Source: Hygrophila difformis (lineage: Eukaryota; Streptophyta; Magnoliopsida; Lamiales; Acanthaceae). Taken from it: a stretch of 64,000 nt of DNA. Position 1 is the first letter of the stretch. Each line of letters starts with the position of its first letter. The notes below the pieces were generated by a model, which searched no databases, was not told the origin of the DNA, and saw nothing but the letters and a program-made list of their open reading frames with translations. This document shows, piece after piece, positions 1 to 11,000 of this stretch. Made by a program: the position numbers and the translations under genes. Location of the stretch: positions 30,371,849-30,435,848 of the forward strand of contig JAOANR010000005.1 in the NCBI GenBank assembly GCA_030278955.1. Direction: 5' to 3'.

Positions 1-1924
1 AATATGCACATACTAGACATGATTATCTACAACTTTCATTTAGATTGTAAAGATCAAATCGGAATAGAAAATATAGAAATAAATTCACTAAGTTCGAACA
101 TGTTCATAGGCAGATTTCCACACGTTTTGTCAAAACAGTTTGTTTTCGATGCGATTTAAAATAGCAAATGTTAATGAAAATGTCTGAAATTTTTACACAA
201 CCTAGATTTATGTGTTAGGATTAAAAGTCTAGTTTTGAGTTTTTGGGTTTGAACTCTCGAAATAGGGGTTTTGGTCCAATTTCAAATCGGTCACAGTTTC
301 ACATTCGACTCTCAAGGCAGGTTCTTTCTCGGCCGTTTTCAGATATCAAAACTCAATGAAAAATTATGAAAATTTTACACGAACTAGATCTATGTCTTAG
401 GAGCGTTTTTCATGTTTTGAGGTTTTCCGTTTGAGCAGTTTTAAGGGTTCGAAAAATTCGCACACAATCGCTGCGCCGGGGGTTTTTCGTGTTGACAGAT
501 TTTAGAGTTACTAAATCTCTATGTTTGGTTACATTTTACGTCACCCAAAACCAAGTAAGCATTAACTTACAGTGGGGATGATGTCTAGGAGGTCACGGGG
601 TCGTCCGGAATCCACGGGATGTCACGAACGAATCTCCTCAAGTCGGTTTCCTCTTCCAACGTCCATGAATCGAATCCGAAAGCAAAAGTTTAGGGTTAGA
701 TCGGATTTTCGGGCATCGAAAACTTAAACAAAAACCTATGGACGACTTACCACAATCTGGAATACTAAGGATGTTGTTCTCCACGCCTCCTACGTCGATT
801 TTCGTCGCCGGAAAGTAATCGGAGAGTCGTCGGAAAGTGAAGAACTTGTGTTTTCAGATTTCGGAAGAAGTTTGGAGAGAATGGAGAGGAGAGGGGGCTG
901 CTAGGGTTACTTTGGACGAAATTATGAGTTCCAAGACCTCAAAATCCGTCCATATGCTCCTTCCTTCGACTGGGATTGGGTTTCCAAAGTCGGGGGGTCG
1001 AAATATGGCAAGAAATCCCCGAAATCGCGCGAATGGCAGCTGCTGTCTTGGTGGCGCGGGGTTGGGGCGGTTTTTAGCCAAAAACCGCCCGGAGGGCGCG
1101 CGGCCTGGTCTGGGCCGTGCGTCCGGACTGGGCCGTGCGATCCCGTCGGGCCTTTTCTTCTCTCTTTCGGACTTCTGTCCTCCTACGTTTTCGGGCTTGA
1201 TTTTTCGGGTCATTCTCGGATCATAAATTCTTATCTTAAATTTATCTCGACTCAAATGAATTTCATGTTTGAAATCTTAAGTTCGTCGGTCTCGGGTTCG
1301 TCGGCTTCCAATTCGTCGTCTTTTGACTCCCGTGCAATAACTTGTGTGATTAAATTTCTTCCGACTTCACGGGTTCTTGGAATTAGAATTATTTTCCTTC
1401 TTGAATTTAATTCCAATTATTTTGACTCAATTCATGGAATGTCTTCGGGCTTCCTTTCCCTCTTTTATTCCATTTTGAATTTTGAACCTATCGGCGTTTC
1501 ATTTCCGAGCAATAATTTATTGTGATAAATTATTTTCTTCTTCTCGGAGATATTTCGACATCGATCGGAACAATTTTATTCCTTTGGACGTTGATAGAAA
1601 TCTGGGGTATTACAGTCTACCTCCCTTAAGAATCAACTTCGTCCTCGAAGTTGTATTTCGGCTTTTCTCGCGCTAAGAGTTAGGGTCCTTTTGTTTATTT
1701 TATTATTTTGCGATATTGTGTTATTGAATTATTGTTCAATCGTTGATTGTTTGTTGTTTGATTATTGTTTGACTGAACCCAGAATTGAAATTTCCGAGTT
1801 GCCTACGTACCCTGTGAAGGGATCAAGCCATGACGTAGTTCAAAACAATTTGAATTTGTTTATTTGGGATACAACTATTCGGGTTTCAAAAATAAATGCT
1901 TATGCATTCTTACGGGGTATTACA
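1..1924 (-). repeat. Element 1, 3' LTR (partial, cut by window edge)
   Basis: This is the 5' 1924 bp (minus-strand sense) of the LTR; the rest lies left of the window. On the minus strand it begins TGTAATACCCC at 1924, directly after the polypurine tract. It matches 5074-6997 almost base for base. The overlapping open frames near 837-1255 on both strands recur identically in both copies and show no known domain. Confidence 0.92.
1615..1630 (-). other. Internal second polypurine-tract/LTR-start-like site (element 1, left LTR)
   Basis: On the minus strand, CTTAAGGGAGGTAGAC is followed directly by TGTAATACCCC (from 1614), which looks like another PPT plus LTR start lying 310 bp inside the LTR. 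Just upstream on that strand is a perfect 8-bp-stem hairpin, CAACTTCG-AGGA-CGAAGTTG. The same block precedes the real 3' LTR of the element at 42427-49943. A second copy sits at 6688-6703. Confidence 0.75.
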
Positions 1925-1940
1925 TCCTCCCCCCCTTAAG
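1925..1940 (-). other. Element 1 polypurine tract
   Basis: On the minus strand, CTTAAGGGGGGGAGGA abuts the LTR start TGTAATACCCC. This is the expected plus-strand primer for reverse transcription of a Ty3/gypsy element. Confidence 0.88.
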
Positions 1941-1965
1941 ATTACAGTTATGTCCCCATAACTGC

Positions 1966-2556
1966 CTACATATTATTCTCCAGAAGGTTCGGATTTTGGT
2001 CTTGTTTCTGAGGGGATCGATGCCCTTGGTTTTTGCCATTTCGATCGTCTGGGTTCTGAGGTTGCTTAGGACGAGTGGTCACATCCTCTCTCTTGTTGAT
2101 GTTCTCTATCCGTGTCCGACAGTCACGCAGCCGGTGACCATGTCGACCACATCGGAAGCATGCTCCGGGCTTAGGGCATCCTCTCGCATAATGTGGGTTA
2201 CCACATTTTGGGCATGGTGGCGTATAGTCACCATGGTTGTAAACCATCCCTCTGTTTCTTCCACCGTTGCCTTGAGGTGGTCTATTCGGGCCTCCCCGAA
2301 TATGGTTCCTTCCTAAGTAGTTATCGGTTCTGTGGTCTCGTTTCCTCTTGCCTTGCCCTTGGTTGATTAGTGCATTCCCCAAGGCAACCACAGCTTCCTC
2401 TATAGTTCTTAATCGGTCACTTAAGTTCTTAGGCATGGAGGCTACTTCCCCTCCTTGATTGGGTGCACTAACATCTTGTACGGGTACATTGGGTTGTCGC
2501 TCTTCGTTGGTGTTGGGTGGGATGGGTGGATTGCTAGGTGTTCCTCTTGGTGCCAT
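1966..2556 (-). CDS. Internally deleted gag with two zinc knuckles
   Basis: The open frame from the ATG at 2556 starts MAPRG, as does the gag of the element at 53446-64000. An N-terminal tail of about 75 residues leads straight into a basic linker and two zinc knuckles, CPKCGNPHYARGCP (a C-C-H-C variant) and CFRCGRHGHRLRDC. The usual central gag domain, seen in the relative around its W-W and YYxRF motifs, is missing. The frame stops about 25 bp before the polypurine tract, in sequence that resembles the end of pol in related elements, so protease to integrase is also gone. The product could still bind nucleic acid through its knuckles; whether it assembles particles is unknown. The upstream GTG at 2571 is an unlikely start. 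Confidence 0.75.
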   Translation of the reverse strand: MAPRGTPSNPPIPPNTNEERQPNVPVQDVSAPNQGGEVASMPKNLSDRLRTIEEAVVALGNALINQGQGKRKRDHRTDNYLGRNHIRGGPNRPPQGNGGRNRGMVYNHGDYTPPCPKCGNPHYARGCPKPGACFRCGRHGHRLRDCRTRIENINKREDVTTRPKQPQNPDDRNGKNQGHRSPQKQDQNPNLLENNM

Positions 2557-2573
2557 TCTATCACAACGCACAT

Positions 2574-3391
2574 GGATTAAATGATTTAATAGTTTTGCGG
2601 AATTAAATTAAATGATGTTAGTAGGAGTTGTTTAGGGTGTATTATAATGTAGCGTTTCAAGTTATTTATAAAAATATGCGGTGTTTAGATTTAAATTTTT
2701 TTTTTTTTTCTTTTTTCTTTTTTTTTTTTATATAAAATTTGGGTTTAATGAAAACCAGGTTTTACAAATTGGTTTGGTTGTTTTGATATTTTAAAAGCAT
2801 ATAAATACTTGTATTTTAATATTTGATTCGATCGTTGGAGCCCGCAACAAGATATTTGGGGCATTAGGAATATTTCAAGTGATTAAAACTTGAATTTTTT
2901 TTTTTTTTTTTTTTTATTTCTTGACAAAAGAAAATTTTTGGCACAAGGACATGAATGCCAAAGGCCGAGATTTGATATGGGCACGCTAAGCAAGGATGAT
3001 TGAGATCTAAAACTAAGGCCAGGTTAGTATCTAGTTAGCTTCTAAGTTGATGTCATGTCAAGTTTTAAAATGGGACTGTTACTTAACACATATAAGAGTT
3101 AGCGCAATGTTCAGGCGGGTATGTATGCGAATACATGTATGCTTTATACAATGCTGCCCCATCCCCGAAAAATATTTTCGTGACTTTAAAAACTTGTTGG
3201 AAAAATCTCTATGCATACGTAAATATTTTCCATGGGTTTAAAATATATTTTGTTCCATGGAAATAAAACTTAAAATTTAAAAATAATAATGATGGTACTT
3301 AAAGATTTAAAAATAATATTAATATTTGTTTAAAATCCTTGGGCCTCTATATTGGTCAAAAATAATAATAATAATTTAAAAATACTTCCGG
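2574..3391 (-). other. Element 1 leader, no gene seen
   Basis: AT-rich sequence between primer binding site and gag, with T-rich runs near 2697-2730 and 2897-2920. The part nearest the primer binding site resembles the leader of the element at 53446-64000. I see no open frame with recognisable content. Confidence 0.6.
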
Positions 3392-3403
3392 GCTCTGATA
3401 CCA
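3392..3403 (-). other. Element 1 primer binding site (initiator tRNA-Met)
   Basis: The minus strand reads TGGTATCAGAGC, three bases inside the LTR end at 3407. This matches the primer binding site that most plant Ty3/gypsy elements use for initiator tRNA-Met. Confidence 0.92.
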
Positions 3404-4225
3404 CTTTGTAACACCCCGGATTTGATAACCCAGGCCGGGATGTCACCGCCACACCTCCCTAGCAAGACACGGTTTCTCCGAGCTTGCTAAAGAGATGCAA
3501 GGCTATGGTTTTTCAGAATTTAAAACATTCAAACAGCCCATTTCAATATAACTTAAAAGTCATAATATCAAAGTTGCAGCGGAAAGTAATATTTACATAT
3601 GTATAATGCAGCTGAATTTAAGTATGGGGCCGACATGGCCAAAACACGGGTTAAACAGGCCCGTTTATGCAAGTCGTAATTAATTGCAGGAATTTAAAAT
3701 TGAGTTTTCCCCGAATGTCCCCGTGTATGCATATAATGATGCGTAATCCTCAACTCTGAAAGAAAAAGGGAAAAACGGTTTGGGTCAGCAAAAACGTGCT
3801 GAGTAAGTTAATACCTACTATGATCAAGGGGTTTCAAAATCTTTAATTAAATTTAAGGAAAACATATGCATAAGAGACATGATTTAAAATTTAATTCATC
3901 TACTAATAGTAATTTAATTACATAATTTAGAAGACAAGGATTTCCACACGTTCATAATTTAACACACATGAAAAAGGGGTTTAATTAAATAATTAAATTT
4001 TCCTCCTAGGCATGCATACAAAGATATTCCATTTACAAATTTTAAAGTAAATAATTTAATTGTATATTTGAACATGCATTACTCCATAATAATAATTTCA
4101 TAAGATATGAAAATTTAAAGACATAATTTAAAGGCGTAATTTAAGGACGTGCATAATTAAATAAATACTTAAAAATATTAAATCTTTTAATTCCCCGTTA
4201 CGTAACCATTCCTTAGTATTTTGTA

Positions 4226-4541
4226 TAGCCGGTGATCCGGCGGCCGCAGCCGTGTCATAAGTATCTTGTATAGCCGGTGATCCGGCGGCCGCAGCCGTTT
4301 CATAAGTATCTCGTTTAGCCGGTGATCCGGCGGCCGCAGCCGTGTCATAAGTATCTTGTGTAGCCGGTGATCCGGCGGCCGCAGCCGTTTCATAAGTATC
4401 TCGTTTAGCCGGTGATCCGGCGGCCAGCAACCGTTTCGTAAGTATCTCATTTAGCCGGTGATCCGGCGGCCAGCAGCCGTTTCGTAAGTATCTCATTTAG
4501 CCGGTGATCCGGCGGCCAGCAGCCGTATCTGCCATACCCAG
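4226..4541. repeat. Seven-copy 45-46 bp stem-loop array in LTR
   Basis: Copies begin at 4226, 4271, 4316, 4361, 4406, 4452 and 4498. Each contains the hairpin GCCGG-TGAT-CCGGC followed by a GC-rich GGCCGC or GGCCAGC block and an AT-rich spacer. The first five copies are exactly 45 bp apart, a multiple of three, which explains the repetitive open frames read across it on the minus strand. The related LTR at 47376-49943 has one degenerate copy near 49226-49258. Confidence 0.9.
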
Positions 4542-6687
4542 TAACACTCCGGAGCCTCGGGAAATCCATACGGACAAACCCGAGAGAGTAGGCCATGTGT
4601 CTCCCGCCGATTGGCGTAATATCTCATCTAATTTCTCTCGTCCATTATAGGCCCGAAGAGAAAGGCTAGAGGGGCACCCTGCAGAGCACTCACCCTCCAC
4701 CCAAGTATCTCATGTATTGTTTAGTTTTAATGTATCGGGGTTTTTCAAAAGTATAAATGTATCGTATTTCAAGTCTTTGATCGTTCGTTTCGAAATTTCA
4801 AAATCTTTCGATTTAAAAGTCATTTGGCGTCACAGTTTACGCCTTTTCAATTTAAAAATTCAATTCACGTCCGAAAAATCTGAAATCTTCACAGTTTATG
4901 CAAAACACCCTAACGAACAACTTTCGTGTTTTAACTTTTTCGAAATAAGTTGAGGAAACATGTCAAAAATCGATTTTATTATGCAATCAGAAATCTGTCC
5001 GAACTCAGGTTTGACACAGTTCAAAATTTCGACGTTTTAACATATCAAATGGACTTCAAAAATTCTGAAATTTAATATGCACATACTAGACATGATTATC
5101 TACAACTTTCATTTAGATTGTAAAGATCAAATCGGAATAGAAAATATAGAAATAAATTCACTAAGTTCGAACATGTTCATAGGCAGATTTCCACACGTTT
5201 TGTCAAAACAGTTTCTTTTCGATGCGATTTAAAATAGCAAATGTTAATGAAAATGTCTGAAATTTTTAAACAACCTAGATTTATGTGTTAGGATTAAAAG
5301 TCTAGTTTTGAGTTTTTGGGTTTGAACTCTCGAAATAGGGGTTTTGGTCCAATTTCAAATCGGTCACAGTTTCACATTCGACTCTCAAGGCAGGTTCTTT
5401 CTCGGCCGTTTTCAGATATCAAACCTCAATGAAAAATTATGAAAATTTTACACGAACTAGATCTATGTCTTAGGAGCGTTTTTCATGTTTTGAGTTTTTC
5501 CGTTTGAGCAGTTTTAAGGGTTCGAAAAATTCGCACACAATCGCTGCGCCGGGGGTTTTTCGTGTTGACAGATTTTAGAGTTACTAAATCTCTATGTTTG
5601 GTTACATTTTACGTCACCCAAAACCAAGTAAGCATTAACTTACAGTGGGGATGATGTCTAGGAGGTCACGGGGTCGTCCGGAATCCACGGGATGTCACGA
5701 ACGAATCTCCTCAAGTCGGTTTCCTCTTCCAACGTCCATGAATCGAATCCGAAAGCAAAAGTTTAGGGTTAGATCGGATTTTCGGGCATCGAAAACTTAA
5801 ACAAAAACCTATGGACGACTTACCACAATCTGGAATACTAAGGATGTTGTTCTCCACGCCTCCTACGTCGATTTTCGTCGCCGGAAAGTAATCGGAGAGT
5901 CGTCGGAAAGTGAAGAACTTGTGTTTTCAGATTTCGGAAGAAGTTTGGAGAGAATGGAGAGGAGAGGGGGCTGCTAGGGTTACTTTGGACGAAATTATGA
6001 GTTCCAAGACCTCAAAATCCGTCCATATGCTCCTTCCTTCGACTGGGATTGGGTTTCCAAAGTCGGGGGGTCGAAATATGGCAAGAAATCCCCGAAATCG
6101 CGCGAATGGCAGCTGCTGTCTTGGTGGCGCGGGGTTGGGGCGGTTTTTAGCCAAAAACCGCCCGGAGGGCGCGCGGCCTGGTCTGGGCCGTGCGTCCGGA
6201 CTGGGCCGTGCGATCCCGTCGGGCCTTTTCTTCTCTCTTTCGGACTTCTGTCCTCCTACGTTTTCGGGCTTGATTTTTCGGGTCATTCTCGGATCATAAA
6301 TTCTTATCTTAAATTTATCTCGACTCAAATAAATTTCATGTTTGAAATCTTAAGTTCGTCGGTCTCGGGTTCGTCGGCTTCCAATTCGTCGTCTTTTGAC
6401 TCCCGTGCAATAACTTGTGTGATTAAATTTCTTCCGACTTCACGGGTTCTTGGAATTAGAATTATTTTCCTTCTTGAATTTAATTCCAATTATTTTGACT
6501 CAATTCATGGAATGTCTTCGGGCTTCCTTTCCCTCTTTTATTCCATTTTGAATTTTGAACCTATCGGCGTTTCATTTCCGAGCAATAATTTATTGTGATA
6601 AATTATTTTCTTCTTCTCGGAGATATTTCGACATCGATCGGAACAATTTTATTCCTTTGGACGTTGATAGAAATCTGGGGTATTACA

Positions 6688-6703
6688 GTCTACCTCCCTT
6701 AAG
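6688..6703 (-). other. Internal second polypurine-tract/LTR-start-like site (element 1, right LTR)
   Basis: Identical to 1615-1630: CTTAAGGGAGGTAGAC then TGTAATACCCC on the minus strand, 310 bp inside the LTR, with the same 8-bp hairpin beside it. Confidence 0.75.
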
Positions 6704-6997
6704 AATCAACTTCGTCCTCGAAGTTGTATTTCGGCTTTTCTCGCGCTAAGAGTTAGGGTCCTTTTGTTTATTTTATTATTTTGCGATATTGTGTTATTGA
6801 ATTATTGTTCAATCGTTGATTGTTTGTTGTTTGATTATTGTTTGACTGAACCCAGAATTGAAATTTCCGAGTTGCCTACGTACCCTGTGAAGGGATCAAG
6901 CCATGACGTAGTTCAAAACAATTTGAATTTGTTTATTTGGGATACAACTATTCGGGTTTCAAAAATAAATGCTTATGCATTCTTACGGGGTATTACA

Positions 6998-8054
6998 GTG
7001 TTGTTTTTCAATAGGTAATTGGTGATGATGACTGAGAATGCATATTGATAATATCTGCAAAATTCATGTTTTTAAGGCATGAGCTTTGTTGTTGACATTA
7101 GTACATTACAGTAGTATAGATGGATCAACTGTTCTCGTTTCTGTTAGTGTTTGCATGTATAATATTATATGAATATTTTGGTAATAAATGCTTTAGTCGG
7201 GTACATGTTGCCCATACACTGCAAACTCAACTCTGGAAGTTGATTTTTGCACATCCGGGACACATGGTACAGACGAAACCATGCCAAAATTTTTCCAACA
7301 CTTTTGGCATGGCATTTATGTGTAAAAAGACAAAATGATAGATTGTTCTTTTTAGTTTAAAGTGTTTGATCTTTGTCAACTTGGAACAAGTGGGGAATAC
7401 TTGTAAGGAATGTCTTGTTTTATTCCTTAAAAACCCACTTTCCAAAACAAAATCCAAATGGGGGACCACTCACACCCCCAATTTCATTAAATAAACAAGT
7501 CAACACCTTTTCATAAAAATCCAAAAGTTGCCTTTTGTATGTATGCATGTCTATCTCTTATCTTTATTTCTTATTTTTGGTCATGGTCCATTATACATAC
7601 TAGTAATTGTATGATTTATCGCTTGCATTCGAGTTTCATCATTAATCTCTTATCTTTCCTACCTCACATGATTTAAATCACTTTTTAAGTGATAAAAAAT
7701 CAAATTCCTTTGTAGGCTCAACAACCTACGGAATTTTCTCTTTTTGGTCCTTTGACCACCCAAAAACATCTTAGACTATTTATAATCTAAGAAAAATTTT
7801 AAGGATCCAAGATCCTTATCTCTCTCTCGCTCTCTTTATTTTTGTTATAATAAGAGTTAGACTCAACAATCCAGCTCCATGCTTGTCTCTCGATAAATTC
7901 GAGTAGAAACCAATTAACTCACATTTAGAGCTTAGCTCCAAATGTGAGGATGTTGACTTTCAACTCGAATCCACTTTCAAAAAAAAAAAAAAAAATTGTT
8001 AAAAATAGTTCCAACTCTTTTCTCTCCAGGGATCAATTTATTATAAAATCCCTG
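6998..8054. other. Sequence between element 1 and the large ORF, no gene seen
   Basis: AT-rich DNA with no coding signature. It includes a perfect 11-bp inverted repeat at 7279-7312, an A-run at 7980-7996, and a pyrimidine tract ending CTCTCCAG near 8029 that could be a splice acceptor upstream of the ATG at 8055. It may be the leader or an intron of the unit that carries the large ORF, which element 1 would then interrupt on the left. Confidence 0.4.
7279..7312. repeat. Perfect 11-bp-stem hairpin
   Basis: CCATGCCAAAA and TTTTGGCATGG are exact reverse complements separated by 12 bases. It could be a chance palindrome or a hairpin in a transcript. Confidence 0.6.
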
Positions 8055-11000
8055 ATGGAGCTTCCAACGACAACTCCAGACCTTGCTTTCTTGGAAATTG
8101 AGAGGCTGAAGAAAGAGGCAGAGGAAAATAGGGTAGCCATACGGAATGAGCATAACCTGCCTATGGACCACCAGATTGAATGGAGGTTCGAAATGAAGGA
8201 CCATTGGTGGAATACGATTCCAGAGGAAGAAAGAAATGATAGAGCAACAGGCCTCGAAAGAGACTTTTGCAAACATGTCTGTAACTTTTGGAACCAAGAG
8301 TTCGATGAGGCAAGGTATGATCAACGGTTTAATGAGCCGAGAGTTCACTATGAGCGGATGGTTTGGAGGATGAAACGACAGAAGGCTTATTGGAACAGAA
8401 TGCTTGAAATCCACTTTGGAGATAGGAGAGCTGCAGCCTTTGAGCCAGTCCTCATCCAACCACCCATTTCTAGGGAAGTGAAAATGCTCTATGCCCCCAA
8501 GACACCTCCACCATACTTAGTTGCATCAACTGGTGTACTCTCCATGCCGGAGACCTTCCCATTTACGTACAAGAAGGAACTATTCGACAATGGGACCATT
8601 TGCGGACCAGAGGAGCAGCTATGGCTGACATTGCATGCAAAAGAGCGTCATACTGAAATGACATTCAACTTCAGGGATTCTCTCCAGGCGGTACTGAACT
8701 ACGGACAAGCCCACCACACTCCAATGCTGGATTCTATCATTGAGAAAACAAAAGCAGCCAGGAAACTGTGGGGGGAATACATGACTGCATGGGGAAAATG
8801 GGAAAGAGACATCAGGGAATCTGTACTAAAACCGGGACTCGTGTTACCACCGGGAAAAGTGGAGATTCTACCCGTCTTCCTACCACAAAGGATTCCGGCA
8901 GTTGAGCCCCGAGAGGCCACAATGAAGGGGATGCCCAATTTCGAGCTAATGAGAGCTGAATGCATTGCAATGATTCAAAACAGATCATGGGACAGAATGG
9001 GACGCAAGAGGAAACAGATCTCAGTCATGGGCAAAAACAAGTGTTTAGAGTATCTCAACATTCCACCAGTCCGAGACTTAGGATATCTAAAAGAGAAAGA
9101 GGCAGACATTGTGGACACCTTGTACACGAAAATGAAAAAGAGGTTTCTCGACCTGCTACGTGAAATGGATGCAGAAGGTCTGAGGCATTGTCAAGAACAC
9201 CGGCCTCGTCTGCAGTATAATACGGGATTCCAAGGTGTCCTAGACAGATATTTCACACTAAAATGGACTGCGCAACTCACAGCCATGTCTGAACCTAAAT
9301 TCATTCAAAAATTTCTGAAGATCAAAGGACCGGAATTGGGTTTGAATGTTGAGGATGAAGAACAGATCATTGATGACTATGTTGATCCGACTTCCGAACA
9401 ATCTGAGCCTGCTGAATCTGAACCCTCCCAGACTGAATCCGAACCAGAGCCACCTAAAAAGAGGAGAAAGCTGATAAGGTTGGCAGATAAGGAAAAGTCA
9501 GAAAAGTCTGCTGAGCCTCAAATCAGAATCCAAGAACCTCCGAATCAACCAATGATCGTTCCCCCTGTGCCAAAATTCTATGATGAGCCTCCCAAGCGAA
9601 AAGACAGAGGCAAGGATCAAGCCATTGAACTATCCAAGGAAGAACAACAGCGTAAGGCCCAAGAGCAAGCCGACGCAGAATTGGCAAAGAAGGCTCAGGA
9701 AGAAGCTGACGCAGAAGCAGCAAGGATAGCTCAAGAGGAAGCTGAAATAGATAGGAGTGAGGCACAGAGGAAAGCCGAGTACGATGCCCGACAAGCCGAA
9801 AGGGCAAGAAGGGAGAAGGAGAAGACTGAGATCGAAATAGCAAAAGAAACGGAGGAATGGAAACAGCAAATGGAAGCTGCAAGGGCCGAGAAAAATCGAC
9901 TCTGGAAAGAACAAATGGCCAAGGCAGCTGAAGAGGAGGCAAAGAAAGCAGAAGAAGACGCCAAGAAGGCAGAAATGGAGGAGAATATCAGAAAAGCCCG
10001 AGAGGAAGAGGAGAATAGAAAAGCTGCTGAGAAATTGCAGGCTGAGCTGGAGAAGAAGAAGAAAGCGGACACTGAAACTCAGGTTGAGATCGGGGATGAT
10101 GATTGTCAGATAATCAGCGGAACCGATATTATTCCTGTTAAAGTGAAAGCTGAGCCAGTAGAATGGGCAAGGAAGAAGGAGGAACAGGTGAAAAGATCAA
10201 CTGTTCGTAGAAATGACGCAAACACGGGTGTTGAGAAAACAATGGAGGCAATGCGGCCCACAGAGGAGATAGAGGAAATGGTGCACGAGGGCAATGTCAG
10301 ATTTGAAGAATCAAGGAAAAAGTTCGCCGAGCTTGCGAATGATCTGCATGACATAACTGCACAAGCTATAGTGGCAGCCGCTGCCCAACCGCAACCCACA
10401 ATGCAAGAAACAGTAAGAACTGAAGGTAGCAGTGGAGGCGAGCAAGCAGAGATGGGCACCATAGAAGATATCTTCAAAGATAAGACATTTCAGCAGATCC
10501 TCCATTACGATCTCAATATTCCCATAGAGCAAGGAGATGACACGGAAGAACAATTGGGAGACTTTAACATCGGGAAGGAAGTTGAGGCATCACAACAAGA
10601 ATACCAGCATGTTGCCGATCCCTATCTTTCCGAGGATTTCCTTAATTCTGTATTCCAAGAAGATCTTCGTAATGCACACGAGCAGGGAGCAACTCAAGGA
10701 GGTGAAGAAACTGAGTTGAAACAAACTGAGGAGGAGTCACAACCGAATACACAGGCCGAGTCAGAACAGCACGAACAAACTGAACAACGGGAACAACCAA
10801 GGGAAAGTTCTGACTCTGATGGAGAACAAGCAGGAACTGAAGGGACCCAAGAATCAACCGGATCAGTGCGATCGGCTGGTTATTGGGTCAACTCAACTTC
10901 AAGGGGCAGACTGGGTGTGTCTACAAAGAAGTTCAGAAAATTTCGTATCACAGATGATGCTGACATATTGAGGAGGTTCAACGGGAACGAGCAAAATGCG

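Larger units (their letters stand above)
1..6997 (-). mobile_element. Element 1: non-autonomous Tekay-like LTR retrotransposon
   Basis: The sequence at 1-1924 recurs at 5074-6997, and the two copies are the LTRs of a minus-strand element. From right to left it holds a 5' LTR (6997 to 3407), a primer binding site matching initiator tRNA-Met, a short leader, a reduced gag, a polypurine tract, and a 3' LTR that runs off the left edge of the window. The internal region is only about 1.5 kb while one LTR is 3.6 kb, and no protease, reverse transcriptase, RNase H or integrase is encoded. It must therefore depend on proteins from a relative such as the element at 53446-64000, whose gag N-terminus, leader end and LTR ends resemble it. 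By eye the two LTR copies differ at about five sites in 1.9 kb, so the insertion is recent. Confidence 0.9.
3407..6997 (-). repeat. Element 1, 5' LTR (3591 bp)
   Basis: On the + strand it starts TGTAACACCCC and ends GGGGTATTACA; on the minus strand these are the TGTAAT...GTTACA ends typical of this clade. It is about 1 kb longer than the LTR of the related element at 47376-49943. Part of the excess is a 310-bp extension at its minus-strand 5' end and part is a seven-copy 45-bp repeat. The base after 6997 begins unrelated sequence (GTGTT), the expected position of the target duplication; the other flank is outside the window. Confidence 0.92.

Noticed and set aside
837..1255. Overlapping open frames on both strands (837-1226 +, 854-1255 -), repeated at 5910-6328
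   Set aside because: They lie inside the LTR, overlap on opposite strands and have no known domain; their identity between copies only reflects the LTR duplication.
4128..4496. Repetitive proteins read across the 45-bp array
   Set aside because: The repeat length is a multiple of three, so several frames stay open by chance; the DNA hairpin is the feature.
9523..10553. Several open frames antisense to the coiled-coil part of the large ORF
   Set aside because: Glu/Lys-rich codons on one strand give Ser/Leu/Phe-rich open frames on the other; they are shadows.
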